A DNA stretch of 25,066 nt from assembly GCA_965662365.1 (NCBI GenBank), contig CBFIHR010000067.1, positions 1 through 25,066 on the forward strand, read 5' to 3'. Position 1 is the stretch's first letter. Every line of letters begins with the position of its first letter. The notes below the pieces were generated by a model, which had not been told where the DNA came from, made no database searches, and saw nothing but the letters and a program-made list of their open reading frames with translations. Source of the DNA: CAWVWD01 sp965662365. Lineage in GTDB: Bacteria > Bacteroidota > Bacteroidia > Chitinophagales > Saprospiraceae. A program made the translations under genes and the position numbers. Positions 1 to 7,096 of the stretch are shown here, in pieces.

Positions 1-360
1 GTGATTAAAAATTGATAAAAAATAACAATTTAGTCAGCAGGTGACTTTACTTAACCTAAAACGCTAACAATTTTTCCAATTTTTCCTTTAAAACCCGACC
101 TGCTAAAAACCGTTTTTCTAATGCTACACTAAACGAAAAATATTGATATATTTTATTAATTTACCATACGTTAAACTTTAGAATAAAATCTATTCCATCT
201 TGTATTTATATTTTATTTTCCATATTTTGTTTCCAATTAAGGTTTAATCTTCAAAAAGAACTCTTTACAAATTCCCTCACATTGAGGTCATTTGATATAC
301 ATTTAATTATTCAATTTTTAAAACTATTTCTTACTTATGGGACAGATTAACCATTATTTT
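1..360. other. AT-rich region without a recognisable gene
   Basis: No coding sequence is recognisable on either strand; all frames are broken by stops at short intervals. The stretch is strongly AT-rich, more so than the metabolic genes further right. One short open frame (337-411, plus) starts with ATG and ends just where the glucanase signal-peptide frame begins; it is discussed with the glucanase start problem. No tRNA or repeat was seen. Confidence 0.5.
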
Positions 361-379
361 AAATCGGCAATGCCGATTT
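361..379. repeat. 9-bp inverted repeat before the glucanase gene
   Basis: AAATCGGCA and TGCCGATTT flank a single A, giving an almost perfect palindrome of 19 nt. It lies just upstream of the region encoding the glucanase signal peptide. It could be a small hairpin in the 5' leader, an operator, or the remains of a terminator of a lost upstream gene. It has no U-run that would make it a clear terminator. Confidence 0.5.
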
Positions 380-392
380 TACACGGAGTTAC

Positions 393-488
393 ATACAACG
401 ATTTATTCTGATTTTTCTATTAATTTTTAGCTGTATTTATTTATGTTTTGGACAACAAAAGTCAAATAATTCTGATACAGTTTGGCAC
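393..488 (+). other. in-frame signal peptide of the GH16 gene, without an ATG
   Basis: The glucanase frame stays open upstream of ATG 489, back to a stop at 360-362. From codon 393 (ATA) it reads I-Q-R-F-I-L-I-F-L-L-I-F-S-C-I-Y-L-C-F-G, then Q-Q: an arginine, a long hydrophobic core and a plausible cleavage site. A T9SS substrate needs such a Sec signal, so this stretch is probably part of the protein. There is no ATG, GTG or TTG in frame here. Candidate initiators are ATA 393 (5 nt after GGAG at 384-387), ATT 405 and CTG 408. Alternatives are a G-to-A change in the original start codon, a frameshift from the ATG frame at 337-411, or a sequence error. Confidence 0.6.
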
Positions 489-2195
489 ATGTGGTACGCT
501 ACTAACAACTTTCTTACCTCTAATCTTGATTACTCAAATGATGCATGGAAATTAGTTTTTTATGATGAATTTGATGGAACAGCGATTGATACAGATACCT
601 GGTACACGTTCTCACCTGATGGAGGACCTAATTGTAATGGTACAGATAACTGTTTTTGGACAAGAGGAAGACAAGGAGGCGATTTTAAAGCCTTATTCTT
701 AGACAATAATATAGAAGTAGATAACGGACTATTAAAACTTCACGTAAAAAAAGAAGAAACAATCTGGTATGATTCTACTTTTGATTATTCTGCTGCTATG
801 ATATGGTCCAAACCTAATTTTCAATTTTTATATGGTAGATTTGAGTCTCGTATCAAAATGCATAAAGGAGGTGGCTTCTTTCCTGCTTATTGGTTGTATG
901 GTACTCATGAAATTGATATTATTGAATATCCAGGAGGTAAAACACCAACAGAATATCCTACAACAGTTCATGGAAATGGAAAACAAGATCCTCATAGAAT
1001 AACCTCTATTAATGGAAATTCTATAGATTTATCTCAAGGATTTCATACTTATGTAGTCGAATGGTCTCCTCATAAAGTCGAATGGTTTGTAGATGGACAT
1101 TTGGTAAGAACATTTTATAGATATCAAAAAAAACGTTTTTTGGGTAATACATATGTCAAGTGTAATAATTATAATTCAACAGGTACTTTTCGAGAAAGTA
1201 AATTGATGGGAGAAGTTTCAATGTCGGTTATTTTTAATACATCCGTAATGAAAAATATCAATAAATACGGAGTCATAGATGATAATGATTTTCCCTCAAC
1301 AATGGAAGTTGATTATATTCGAGTATATCAAAAGATACCTCAATCAGGAAAAGTTGATTTATGTGACGGAGAAATAGAAGGTAGTGACGAGATTTGCTAT
1401 ACTGGACAAGAAACTTATACTTTTAGTACTTTAGATGGAGAAAATAGCACTGTAACGTGGACAACAAGTCCAAATCTAAACGTTATCAATACATCAAATA
1501 ATGAAATTACGATTGAACCTACAAGTTCTGTGTTTACATCAGGTTGGATAGAAGCAACAGTCGATTTTGTACACGCACCTTGTTCTACTAAAACGTTTAC
1601 AAAGAATTTATATGCAGGACAACTAATAGAAGGAACTTATGTTAGTGGTTCAACTACACAAAAAACGTTACAATCTGTCAACTTTTCTAATTCCAATAGT
1701 TTCAATATTACATTAGATAACCCTACCAATACCTATACATGGCAATTATCAAGTGGAAATGCTGCTTTTGGTAATCCAAATGCAAATCCTCAATGGGTTC
1801 AAATAATATCAGGTAGTTCTTCTGCTTCCTTTAATATTTCAACAAGTACAGATTGTGGATTAATATCAAGAACAGTTGCTTTTGTTCATACATCAGGTTG
1901 GTATCGAATTAGTCCAAACCCAAGTTCGAATTATATTTACATTGAGGCGGAGGAAGATTATGAAGTTCAATATTCTGATGAAACTGGAGAAGTAACAACT
2001 CAACTGATTCAACCATCATTTTCAAAAGTAACTCTATATAACTTTAATAATGGAGAACAAGTATTTGAGCAAAATGCGTATCAATCAGTAAAAAATATGA
2101 CTTTAGATATAAGTCATTTACCCGCAGGTCAATATGTATTACATATTGACAATGAATATAATACTACTACTCACCAAATAATAGTTGAACGATGA
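489..2195 (+). CDS. secreted GH16 beta-glucanase (laminarinase-like) with T9SS sorting domain
   Basis: Glycoside hydrolase family 16, probably cutting beta-1,3 or beta-1,3/1,4 glucans outside the cell. Residues about 20-283 form the GH16 jelly roll. The signature H-E-I-D-I-I-E is at 140-146: Glu141 is the predicted nucleophile, Asp143 assists, and Glu146 is the acid/base, in the beta-bulge EXDXXE form usual for laminarinases. Residues 284-468 are an Ig/PKD-like linker containing several cysteines. Residues 469-568 are a T9SS type A C-terminal sorting domain (SPNPSSN start, L-x-H-L-P-A-G-Q-Y core), so the enzyme should be secreted or anchored by type IX secretion. The coordinates use the first ATG, but the real N-terminus is almost certainly upstream, because the signal peptide is encoded at 393-488. 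The stop overlaps the next start by 4 nt. Family call is firm; substrate is inferred. Confidence 0.92.
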   Translation: MWYATNNFLTSNLDYSNDAWKLVFYDEFDGTAIDTDTWYTFSPDGGPNCNGTDNCFWTRGRQGGDFKALFLDNNIEVDNGLLKLHVKKEETIWYDSTFDYSAAMIWSKPNFQFLYGRFESRIKMHKGGGFFPAYWLYGTHEIDIIEYPGGKTPTEYPTTVHGNGKQDPHRITSINGNSIDLSQGFHTYVVEWSPHKVEWFVDGHLVRTFYRYQKKRFLGNTYVKCNNYNSTGTFRESKLMGEVSMSVIFNTSVMKNINKYGVIDDNDFPSTMEVDYIRVYQKIPQSGKVDLCDGEIEGSDEICYTGQETYTFSTLDGENSTVTWTTSPNLNVINTSNNEITIEPTSSVFTSGWIEATVDFVHAPCSTKTFTKNLYAGQLIEGTYVSGSTTQKTLQSVNFSNSNSFNITLDNPTNTYTWQLSSGNAAFGNPNANPQWVQIISGSSSASFNISTSTDCGLISRTVAFVHTSGWYRISPNPSSNYIYIEAEEDYEVQYSDETGEVTTQLIQPSFSKVTLYNFNNGEQVFEQNAYQSVKNMTLDISHLPAGQYVLHIDNEYNTTTHQIIVER

Positions 2196-2779
2196 AAAAA
2201 CTAATATGCTTAATTTGTTTCATAATAATATGGACAAATAGTGAAGCACAACAGATAGGGGCTTATTATAATGTCACGCTATCTAAAGTTGATTTTTCTT
2301 TTCCAACAGATTTTTACCAAGCAAAGAGTATTGGTATAGAATATCATTTTAGTAAAAATCAATTGATTAATTTTTCGCTAAATGGTGCTTATGAAGAAAA
2401 AGGATTCAACATCAATGCAACAGGTGATATTATAAAGGTACGATTTGAATATTATACTCTAAAAGGCTTAGCCCAAATAGGAAATAATAATTTTGATGTA
2501 CAGTTAGGGATTTATGGAGGTCATTTACGTTATATAGAAGAATGGTTTAATACTACTTTAGATACTGATAAAGACTATTACGGTAAAATAGATGCAGGAT
2601 TAAGTGCAATAATCAGTCAACGAATGTTTAGTACAGGACCTGTGAGTTATTACTTAAAAGGAGAAGCTAATTATGGTATTTTTAGCATACAATCATCAAA
2701 ATTTATTGATTTTCAATATGGAGATAGAAATGTTAATGTAGGGATTGGCTTGGCTGTAAGATGGAATTATAAAGACTAA
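2192..2779 (+). CDS. small exported protein, probable outer-membrane beta-barrel
   Basis: The protein has 195 residues with a clear signal peptide (MKKLICLICFIIIWTNSEAQ). The mature part alternates polar and hydrophobic residues in short strands separated by turns, for example L-G-I-Y-G-G-H-L-R-Y and V-G-I-G-L-A-V-R-W-N-Y near the end. This is typical of small Bacteroidota outer-membrane barrel proteins. No specific family is recognised and no catalytic motif is seen. Its ATG overlaps the glucanase stop codon (ATGA), so translation is probably coupled to the glucanase and the two are likely used together. It could be a partner that holds or helps the enzyme at the surface, but that is inference. 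A good intrinsic terminator follows at 2788-2816. Confidence 0.75.
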   Translation: MKKLICLICFIIIWTNSEAQQIGAYYNVTLSKVDFSFPTDFYQAKSIGIEYHFSKNQLINFSLNGAYEEKGFNINATGDIIKVRFEYYTLKGLAQIGNNNFDVQLGIYGGHLRYIEEWFNTTLDTDKDYYGKIDAGLSAIISQRMFSTGPVSYYLKGEANYGIFSIQSSKFIDFQYGDRNVNVGIGLAVRWNYKD

Positions 2780-2787
2780 TAATTACG

Positions 2788-2816
2788 AGCAGATACTTTT
2801 CAAATATCTGCTTTTT
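2788..2816 (+). terminator. Rho-independent terminator after the glucanase pair
   Basis: AGCAGATA (2788-2795) pairs perfectly with TATCTGCT (2805-2812) around a 9-nt loop, followed by a T-run. It lies 8 nt after the stop codon of the barrel protein and should end the two-gene transcript. Confidence 0.8.
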
Positions 2817-2832
2817 ATTACATCTATTCATC

Positions 2833-3030
2833 ACAGATGATATATTACCCGAAAGCTATTTTAGCGAAAGCGTACAAGTTTTCGATATTACAGGACGTGA
2901 AGTGTATCAAAGTGTGGAAAAATCAAATCAAATTGATGTGCCGAGTGCGACTTGGGCGAAGGGGATTTATTTTTATAAAGTGCGTTTGGCAGATGCGATT
3001 ATAACAAGTGGTAAAATTGTAAAAAATTAG
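2833..3030 (+). pseudogene. orphan T9SS C-terminal sorting-domain fragment
   Basis: An open frame with no ATG ends at TAG 3028-3030. It translates to a typical Por-secretion tail: S-V-Q-V-F-D-I-T-G-R-E-V-Y, then D-V-P-S-A-T-W-A-K-G-I-Y-F-Y-K-V, then S-G-K-I-V-K-N and stop. This is the last 60 or so residues of a T9SS substrate whose enzymatic part is missing. Codon use is richer in G and C than in the glucanase pair to its left. The likely history is that the rest of the gene was lost or replaced when the AT-rich left segment arrived. It cannot be the tail of the barrel protein, because stop codon 2777-2779 and a terminator lie between. The left edge of the remnant is uncertain. Confidence 0.75.
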
Positions 3031-3036
3031 TGAACC

Positions 3037-3075
3037 AAACAGAAGGCATTTTGAGTATTCGAATGCCTTCTGTTT
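3037..3075. terminator. bidirectional terminator between the remnant and lptE
   Basis: AAACAGAAGGCATT (3037-3050) pairs perfectly over 14 bp with AATGCCTTCTGTTT (3062-3075) around an 11-nt loop. A T-run follows on the plus strand. On the minus strand the hairpin follows the lptE stop closely and can end that transcript. Confidence 0.85.
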
Positions 3076-3079
3076 TTGT

Positions 3080-3574
3080 TTACCAATTCGTAAAGGCTTT
3101 ATTAAAAATATTTTCCACCAATTCCGTAATAATTTCCTCGTGTAAATCATCTTGTACATTTGGTAAGTTTTCATTCGCATCATAATCTGCAAACCAGTTA
3201 AACGATTGTTTCCAATTCTGTTCGGGGTCGGTATTATTAATAAATTCGACTTGAACGGTAATGGTTAAGCGGTTAAACTGTGTCGTTTCGCCAGGTTGTG
3301 GTGCAACAGAGGTAATATTGTAACCTGTAATTGTTCCATTGAATTCGATATCGCCATTAGCGGTCGTTGACCCTAAACGAGATTCGCTTAATATTTTTAG
3401 CCGTAAGGCTTCTTTAACATCTTGACTCAAGGTCGGAACGACATTCGACGAATTATTGGGAAAGTCACCCAAAGAAAAAGTCGATACCTTCGTATAATCA
3501 ATACTGATTCCTTTGAAAGTGTAGCAAGAAGTAACAGATATTAGAACAATAAGAATTGGTAGTAATTTTTTCAT
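3080..3574 (-). CDS. lptE: LptE-family LPS-assembly lipoprotein
   Basis: Predicted outer-membrane lipoprotein that plugs the LptD barrel and helps move lipopolysaccharide to the cell surface. The N-terminus is a lipoprotein signal (MKKLLPILIVLISVTSC), with the lipobox cysteine at residue 17. The body matches the Bacteroidota LptE pattern: an F-K-G-I-S-I-D start, a D-I-E-F-N-G-T-I-T-G-Y strand, R-L-T-I-T-V-Q-V-E-F, then Q-S-F-N-W-F-A-D-Y-D and a C-terminal helix ending F-N-K-A-F-T-N-W. The full length of 164 residues is normal for this family. It is last in a minus-strand series after miaB and the sigma-54 activator, an arrangement frequent in the phylum. A hairpin at 3663-3694 sits between it and the activator, so it may have its own promoter. 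Confidence 0.88.
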   Translation of the reverse strand: MKKLLPILIVLISVTSCYTFKGISIDYTKVSTFSLGDFPNNSSNVVPTLSQDVKEALRLKILSESRLGSTTANGDIEFNGTITGYNITSVAPQPGETTQFNRLTITVQVEFINNTDPEQNWKQSFNWFADYDANENLPNVQDDLHEEIITELVENIFNKAFTNW

Positions 3575-3582
3575 AGCTGATT

Positions 3583-3630
3583 TTTTTAGGATAAACGCTG
3601 ATTTTGTGGATTTTGCGGATTAAGATGGCG
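3583..3630 (-). repeat. degenerate 9-mer repeat upstream of lptE
   Basis: The plus strand reads GATTTTGTG, GATTTTGCG, GATTAAGAT in tandem, preceded by a further diverged copy. The array ends a few bases from the lptE start codon (3572-3574). Similar short arrays lie before other start codons in this window. Confidence 0.5.
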
Positions 3631-3662
3631 TTTTTTATTTTTTCTTTTAACGTAGAATGCTA

Positions 3663-3694
3663 AAACCCGACAGATTTCAAGACTCGTCGGGTTT
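3663..3694. terminator. hairpin terminator after the sigma-54 activator
   Basis: AAACCCGAC (3663-3671) and GTCGGGTTT (3686-3694) form a perfect 9-bp stem around 14 nt. On the minus strand the hairpin follows the activator stop at 3707 and is trailed by GGGTTTTAG. Stems of the AAACCCGAC type recur between genes in Bacteroidota, by general knowledge. The hairpin may end or attenuate transcription into lptE. Confidence 0.65.
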
Positions 3695-3706
3695 ATATTT
3701 TGCCTA

Positions 3707-4990
3707 TTACTCATTAATCCTATATTTATCAATCTTTCGGTACAACGTCCTTTCGGAAATTCCTAACTCGGCAGCCGCATCTTTTCGGCGACCATTATGT
3801 TTTTGTAAAGCCTTGGTAATCAATCGCATTTCCATATCTTCCAACGACAGATTTTCATCTTCTTCCTCCTCTGCGTGATGATAAACTGGAGTTTCTATAA
3901 TAATTGGCTGTGTTGTGTCTTTAGGTTTTCGGGCGACAGAGGAGAAGTTTTGTTCTTCTGCACGATTCGGAAAGACATCCTCAAAGGCTTCTTCATAATG
4001 ACTACCCGAGTACGACGGCATGAGTTGACGAATATTCTGAATGTCAGGCATTCGTAAGTCATTCTTACGAATTAAATCAAAAACTAAGGTTTTTAACTCG
4101 TTCAAATCACCTTTCATATCAAACAAGAGTTTGTACAAAATCTCTCGTTCTTGCATCGTTTCGCCATCATTGTCACTTCTTAGAGTAGGCAAATTTCGCT
4201 TTAGAAGATTTGGGATAAATTCTAATAAATCTTCTGCCGTTACGATTCTATCTTCTGATAAAACTGATGTTTTTTCCGCTATATTTTTTAATTCTCGAAT
4301 ATTTCCTGGCCAGCTATAACGTTCTAAAAGTAACTTAGCTTTATCATCTAACTGAATCGGCGGCGTTCGATACCGTTCTGCAAAATCAATACAAAATTTG
4401 CGAAAAAGTAAATTTATATCTTCTGGTCTGTCTTTCAAAGCAGGTACTTCGATAGGAACAGTGGAAAGTCGATAATACAAATCTTCTCGAAACTTCCCTT
4501 TTTTAATTTTTTCTAATAATTTGACATTTGTTGCGGCTACGATTCGGACATCAGTTTTCATAACTTTAGATGAACCGACTTTTATAAATTCGCCATTTTC
4601 TAAAATTCGTAATAAATAGGCTTGTGTATCCAACGGCATTTCACCGATTTCATCTAAGAAAATCGTTCCGCCATCAACGGTTTCAAAATAGCCTTTTCTA
4701 TCACTGGTTGCCCCTGTAAACGCTCCTTTTTCGTGTCCGAATAGTTCAGAATTAATTGTACCTTCTGGAATTGCACCGCAGTTGACAGCGATAAATTTAT
4801 TGTGTTTTCGAGGACTTAATGAGTGAATAATTCGAGAAAAAACCTCTTTACCAACACCACTTTCTCCTGTAATTAACACTGTCAAATCCGTTCCCGAAAC
4901 CCGCACCGCAGTATTCAAAGCATTGTCTAATGCAGGTGACCGACCGATAATTCCGAAGCGTTGTTTGATACCTTGTAGTGTGTGTGCCAT
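3707..4990 (-). CDS. sigma-54-dependent Fis-family transcriptional activator
   Basis: Enhancer-binding protein that remodels RNA polymerase holding sigma-54. The AAA+ domain begins almost at the N-terminus: Walker A G-E-S-G-V-G-K-E at residues 42-49, the sigma-54-contacting G-A-F-T-G-A at 89-94, and Walker B F-L-D-E at 111-114. A Fis-type helix-turn-helix is at about 400-425 (R-R-K-D-A-A-A-E-L-G-I-S-E-R-T-L-Y-R-K). There is no receiver, GAF or PAS domain in front, so it is not a classical response regulator and may be controlled by abundance or a partner. Between the AAA+ and HTH parts is a linker of roughly 110 residues with an acidic run (E-E-E-E-D-E-N). It lies between miaB and lptE, an order seen across Bacteroidota; its targets cannot be read from here. 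Confidence 0.93.
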   Translation of the reverse strand: MAHTLQGIKQRFGIIGRSPALDNALNTAVRVSGTDLTVLITGESGVGKEVFSRIIHSLSPRKHNKFIAVNCGAIPEGTINSELFGHEKGAFTGATSDRKGYFETVDGGTIFLDEIGEMPLDTQAYLLRILENGEFIKVGSSKVMKTDVRIVAATNVKLLEKIKKGKFREDLYYRLSTVPIEVPALKDRPEDINLLFRKFCIDFAERYRTPPIQLDDKAKLLLERYSWPGNIRELKNIAEKTSVLSEDRIVTAEDLLEFIPNLLKRNLPTLRSDNDGETMQEREILYKLLFDMKGDLNELKTLVFDLIRKNDLRMPDIQNIRQLMPSYSGSHYEEAFEDVFPNRAEEQNFSSVARKPKDTTQPIIIETPVYHHAEEEEDENLSLEDMEMRLITKALQKHNGRRKDAAAELGISERTLYRKIDKYRINE

Positions 4991-4992
4991 TT

Positions 4993-5011
4993 TTCTTAGT
5001 ATTTAGTGATT
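4993..5011 (-). repeat. degenerate 7-mer repeat at the sigma-54 activator start
   Basis: TTAGTAT and TTAGTGA stand in tandem on the plus strand, 4-5 nt from the activator start codon (4988-4990). The TTAGTGA unit recurs in the inverted repeat at 5157-5200 on the other side of the same intergenic space. Confidence 0.45.
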
Positions 5012-5156
5012 TTTTACCGAAAACGAAACCACATGAACTTTTCACTTAAAATTCTTTACTTGGGTTGTTTTTTTAATATCGAATATATCCATTAAGTAAT
5101 TTTACACAATTTTCATATTCAATCTGCAAAAGCACCTCTATCTTCTTTCATTTTTT

Positions 5157-5200
5157 AGCTTTTTAGTGATCACTAATCACTAAAAAGCTAATCACTAATC
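5157..5200. repeat. inverted repeat overlapping the end of miaB
   Basis: AGCTTTTTAGTGAT (5157-5170) and ATCACTAAAAAGCT (5176-5189) are perfectly complementary over 14 bp with a 5-nt loop. Further copies of the ATCACTA unit continue to 5200 and include the miaB stop codon (5195-5197). On the minus strand it could end or slow transcription from miaB, but there is no U-run after the stem. Confidence 0.7.
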
Positions 5201-6634
5201 TACCAATTCCCCTTTCAAAGTTGCTGAAGTCGCACTTGTAATCTTCACATAACAATAATCGCCAGGTTTCAAATCGCCTTTTTTAGCGAAAATGACCATT
5301 TTGTTTTGTGTATTTCGCCCTTTGAAATCCTGGTCAGATTTTTTAGAATCGCCTTCAATTAATATTTTGAAGGTTTTTCCAATATCTTTCTGATTGTGAT
5401 TGTAAGAAATTTGATTTTGTAAACGAATAATTTCCGTTAAACGACGTTTTTTTACTTCTAACGGAATATCATCTTCATACTTTCTTGCCGCTAAAGTTCC
5501 CGGACGTTCGGAGTAGAAAAACATATAGGACATCGAATATTGAGAATGTTCCATAATCGACAAAGTTTCTTGATGTTCTTCCTCTGTTTCGGTACAAAAT
5601 CCAGCAATCATATCTGACGAAATCGCACAATCTGGCATGATTTCATAAATTCTATCCACTTTTTTCATGTACCATTCTCGGTCGTAAGTACGATTCATCA
5701 GTTTCAATACTCGACTATTTCCTGCTTGAACAGGCAAGTGAATGTATTTACAAATATTCTCATAATCACGCATCGTATATAACACGTCATCTGTAATATC
5801 TTTCGGGTGAGAAGTTGAAAAACGAACTCGTAAATCTGGATTTACCTTTGCGACCATTTCCAATAAATTCGCAAAAGTCACGACTTGTTTCGTTTCTGGA
5901 TTTTCCCATTTGTACGAATCTACATTCTGTCCTAAAAGCGTCACTTCTCGAAATCCACGATTGAATAATTCTGTTGCTTCTGCGACAACACTGAAAGCAT
6001 CACGGCTACGTTCACGCCCTCTCGTAAATGGTACGACACAAAACGAACACATATTATCACAACCTCGCATGATTGAAATGAAAGCCGTCACGCCATTACT
6101 TTGTAAGCGAACAGGATTAATATCTGCGTAAGTTTCTTCACGAGATAAGAGTACATTAATACCCTTGTCGCCATCTTCTGCCGTCGAAATCAACTTTGGC
6201 AAATCTCGATAAGCATCTGGCCCGACAACCAAATCCACTAACTTTTCTTCGTCTAAAAGTTTCTTTTTCAAGCGTTCTGCCATACACCCCAGCACACCGA
6301 CCAACGTACCTGGATTTTCCTTTTTTACTAAGTCAAAAATCCTCAAACGTTTGCGAACCGTTTGTTCTGCCTTTTCTCGAATCGAGCAAGTATTGATTAA
6401 AATCAAATCTGCCAATTCCATATTACGAGTTGCACCATAACCAGCTTCCTGCAAAATCGAGGCAACGATTTCGCTATCGCTAAAGTTCATCTGGCAACCG
6501 TAACTTTCGATATAAAAATGCTTGTCGAATTTACTCTCCGATTTCGTAAAGAAAGCCTCGCCTTGCTTCGCTTCATCCATGTTTTTCTCGCCGTGCTTCA
6601 AGTCTAATAAAGTCGGATTATCGTTATATAACAT
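5195..6634 (-). CDS. miaB: tRNA-2-methylthio-N6-dimethylallyladenosine synthase
   Basis: Radical-SAM methylthiotransferase that adds the methylthio group to i6A37 in tRNAs reading U-starting codons. The N-terminal UPF0004 domain carries the auxiliary-cluster cysteines Cys47 (Y-G-C-Q-M-N), Cys83 (N-T-C-S-I-R) and Cys117 (L-G-C-M-A-E). The radical-SAM cluster is C-D-N-M-C-S-F-C at 192-199. A TRAM RNA-binding domain closes the protein (about 415-479). The length of 479 fits, including a 35-residue leader before the first domain; a start at Met19 is possible but the first ATG directly follows an A/G-rich stretch. A promoter lies at 6757-6790, and the 5' leader includes a long inverted repeat. It heads the miaB / sigma-54 activator / lptE series. 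Confidence 0.97.
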   Translation of the reverse strand: MLYNDNPTLLDLKHGEKNMDEAKQGEAFFTKSESKFDKHFYIESYGCQMNFSDSEIVASILQEAGYGATRNMELADLILINTCSIREKAEQTVRKRLRIFDLVKKENPGTLVGVLGCMAERLKKKLLDEEKLVDLVVGPDAYRDLPKLISTAEDGDKGINVLLSREETYADINPVRLQSNGVTAFISIMRGCDNMCSFCVVPFTRGRERSRDAFSVVAEATELFNRGFREVTLLGQNVDSYKWENPETKQVVTFANLLEMVAKVNPDLRVRFSTSHPKDITDDVLYTMRDYENICKYIHLPVQAGNSRVLKLMNRTYDREWYMKKVDRIYEIMPDCAISSDMIAGFCTETEEEHQETLSIMEHSQYSMSYMFFYSERPGTLAARKYEDDIPLEVKKRRLTEIIRLQNQISYNHNQKDIGKTFKILIEGDSKKSDQDFKGRNTQNKMVIFAKKGDLKPGDYCYVKITSATSATLKGELVD

Positions 6635-6643
6635 TTTCTTTTT

Positions 6644-6744
6644 AGATGTGAGATATGAGATTTGAGATATGAGAGATTTGATTTTGACAACGCTTAAATC
6701 TAGTTAATTGTGGTCGAAAATCTCATATCTCAAATCTCACATCT
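6644..6744. repeat. inverted heptamer repeat in the miaB 5' leader
   Basis: The left arm (6644-6676) is made of 7-nt units GAGATAT, GAGATTT, GAGATAT, GAGAGAT after AGATGT. The right arm (6717-6744) carries the complementary units ATCTCAT, ATCTCAA, ATCTCAC, ATCT. The arms are about 45 nt apart and would fold into a long hairpin in the transcript, 9 nt before the miaB start. Confidence 0.75.
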
Positions 6745-6756
6745 AATTTAAGAGTG

Positions 6757-6790
6757 CAAAAATACGATTTTTGTTGAAAAAACTGTCAAA
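6757..6790 (-). promoter_or_regulatory. Bacteroidota-type promoter of miaB
   Basis: Read on the minus strand there is TTTG (6790-6787), a 22-nt spacer and TATTTTTG (6764-6757), a perfect match to TAnnTTTG. Transcription would start near 6750 and take the inverted repeat as 5' leader. The -33 element overlaps a perfect palindrome, CTGTCAAAATGACAG (6783-6797), which could be an operator. Confidence 0.6.
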
Positions 6791-6797
6791 ATGACAG

Positions 6798-7096
6798 CGT
6801 TAATGTTTGCTTAGGTTTAAATTGATTAAAGACAAAAAGGTTTGAATAAAATCAATTATTCTGTTACGGTTTTATTGACGTTCATGCCTCTACAGGTTAA
6901 TATAAAAATAAATTTAATGACTTTTGAGAGGTTGATCTTCCACAGTATTTTTTTAAAGTATCTAATTTAAACAAGGAAGTCTTTGAGATTTTTAAGATTT
7001 GTTAAAGGCTTTTTTGAGGAATGATATTTTTTCTAAAAAAACTCACCTACCTTCGCCTTAGATTGTAAATCAATATTCACCAATATAATTTTAAAA
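6798..7096. other. intergenic space between miaB and phnA
   Basis: AT-rich, with stops in all frames. I see no gene or RNA here. It should contain the promoter of the PhnA-like gene, but no convincing match to the phylum consensus was found. Confidence 0.4.

Noticed and set aside
481..500. TGGCAC followed by GTACGC, similar to a sigma-54 -24/-12 promoter
   Set aside because: The -12 half does not match TTGC, and the site lies inside the glucanase reading frame.
2923..3192. Minus-strand open frame of 89 codons
   Set aside because: It overlaps both the sorting-domain remnant and the end of lptE, contains a run of basic and Met residues of no known kind, and crosses a strong terminator hairpin.
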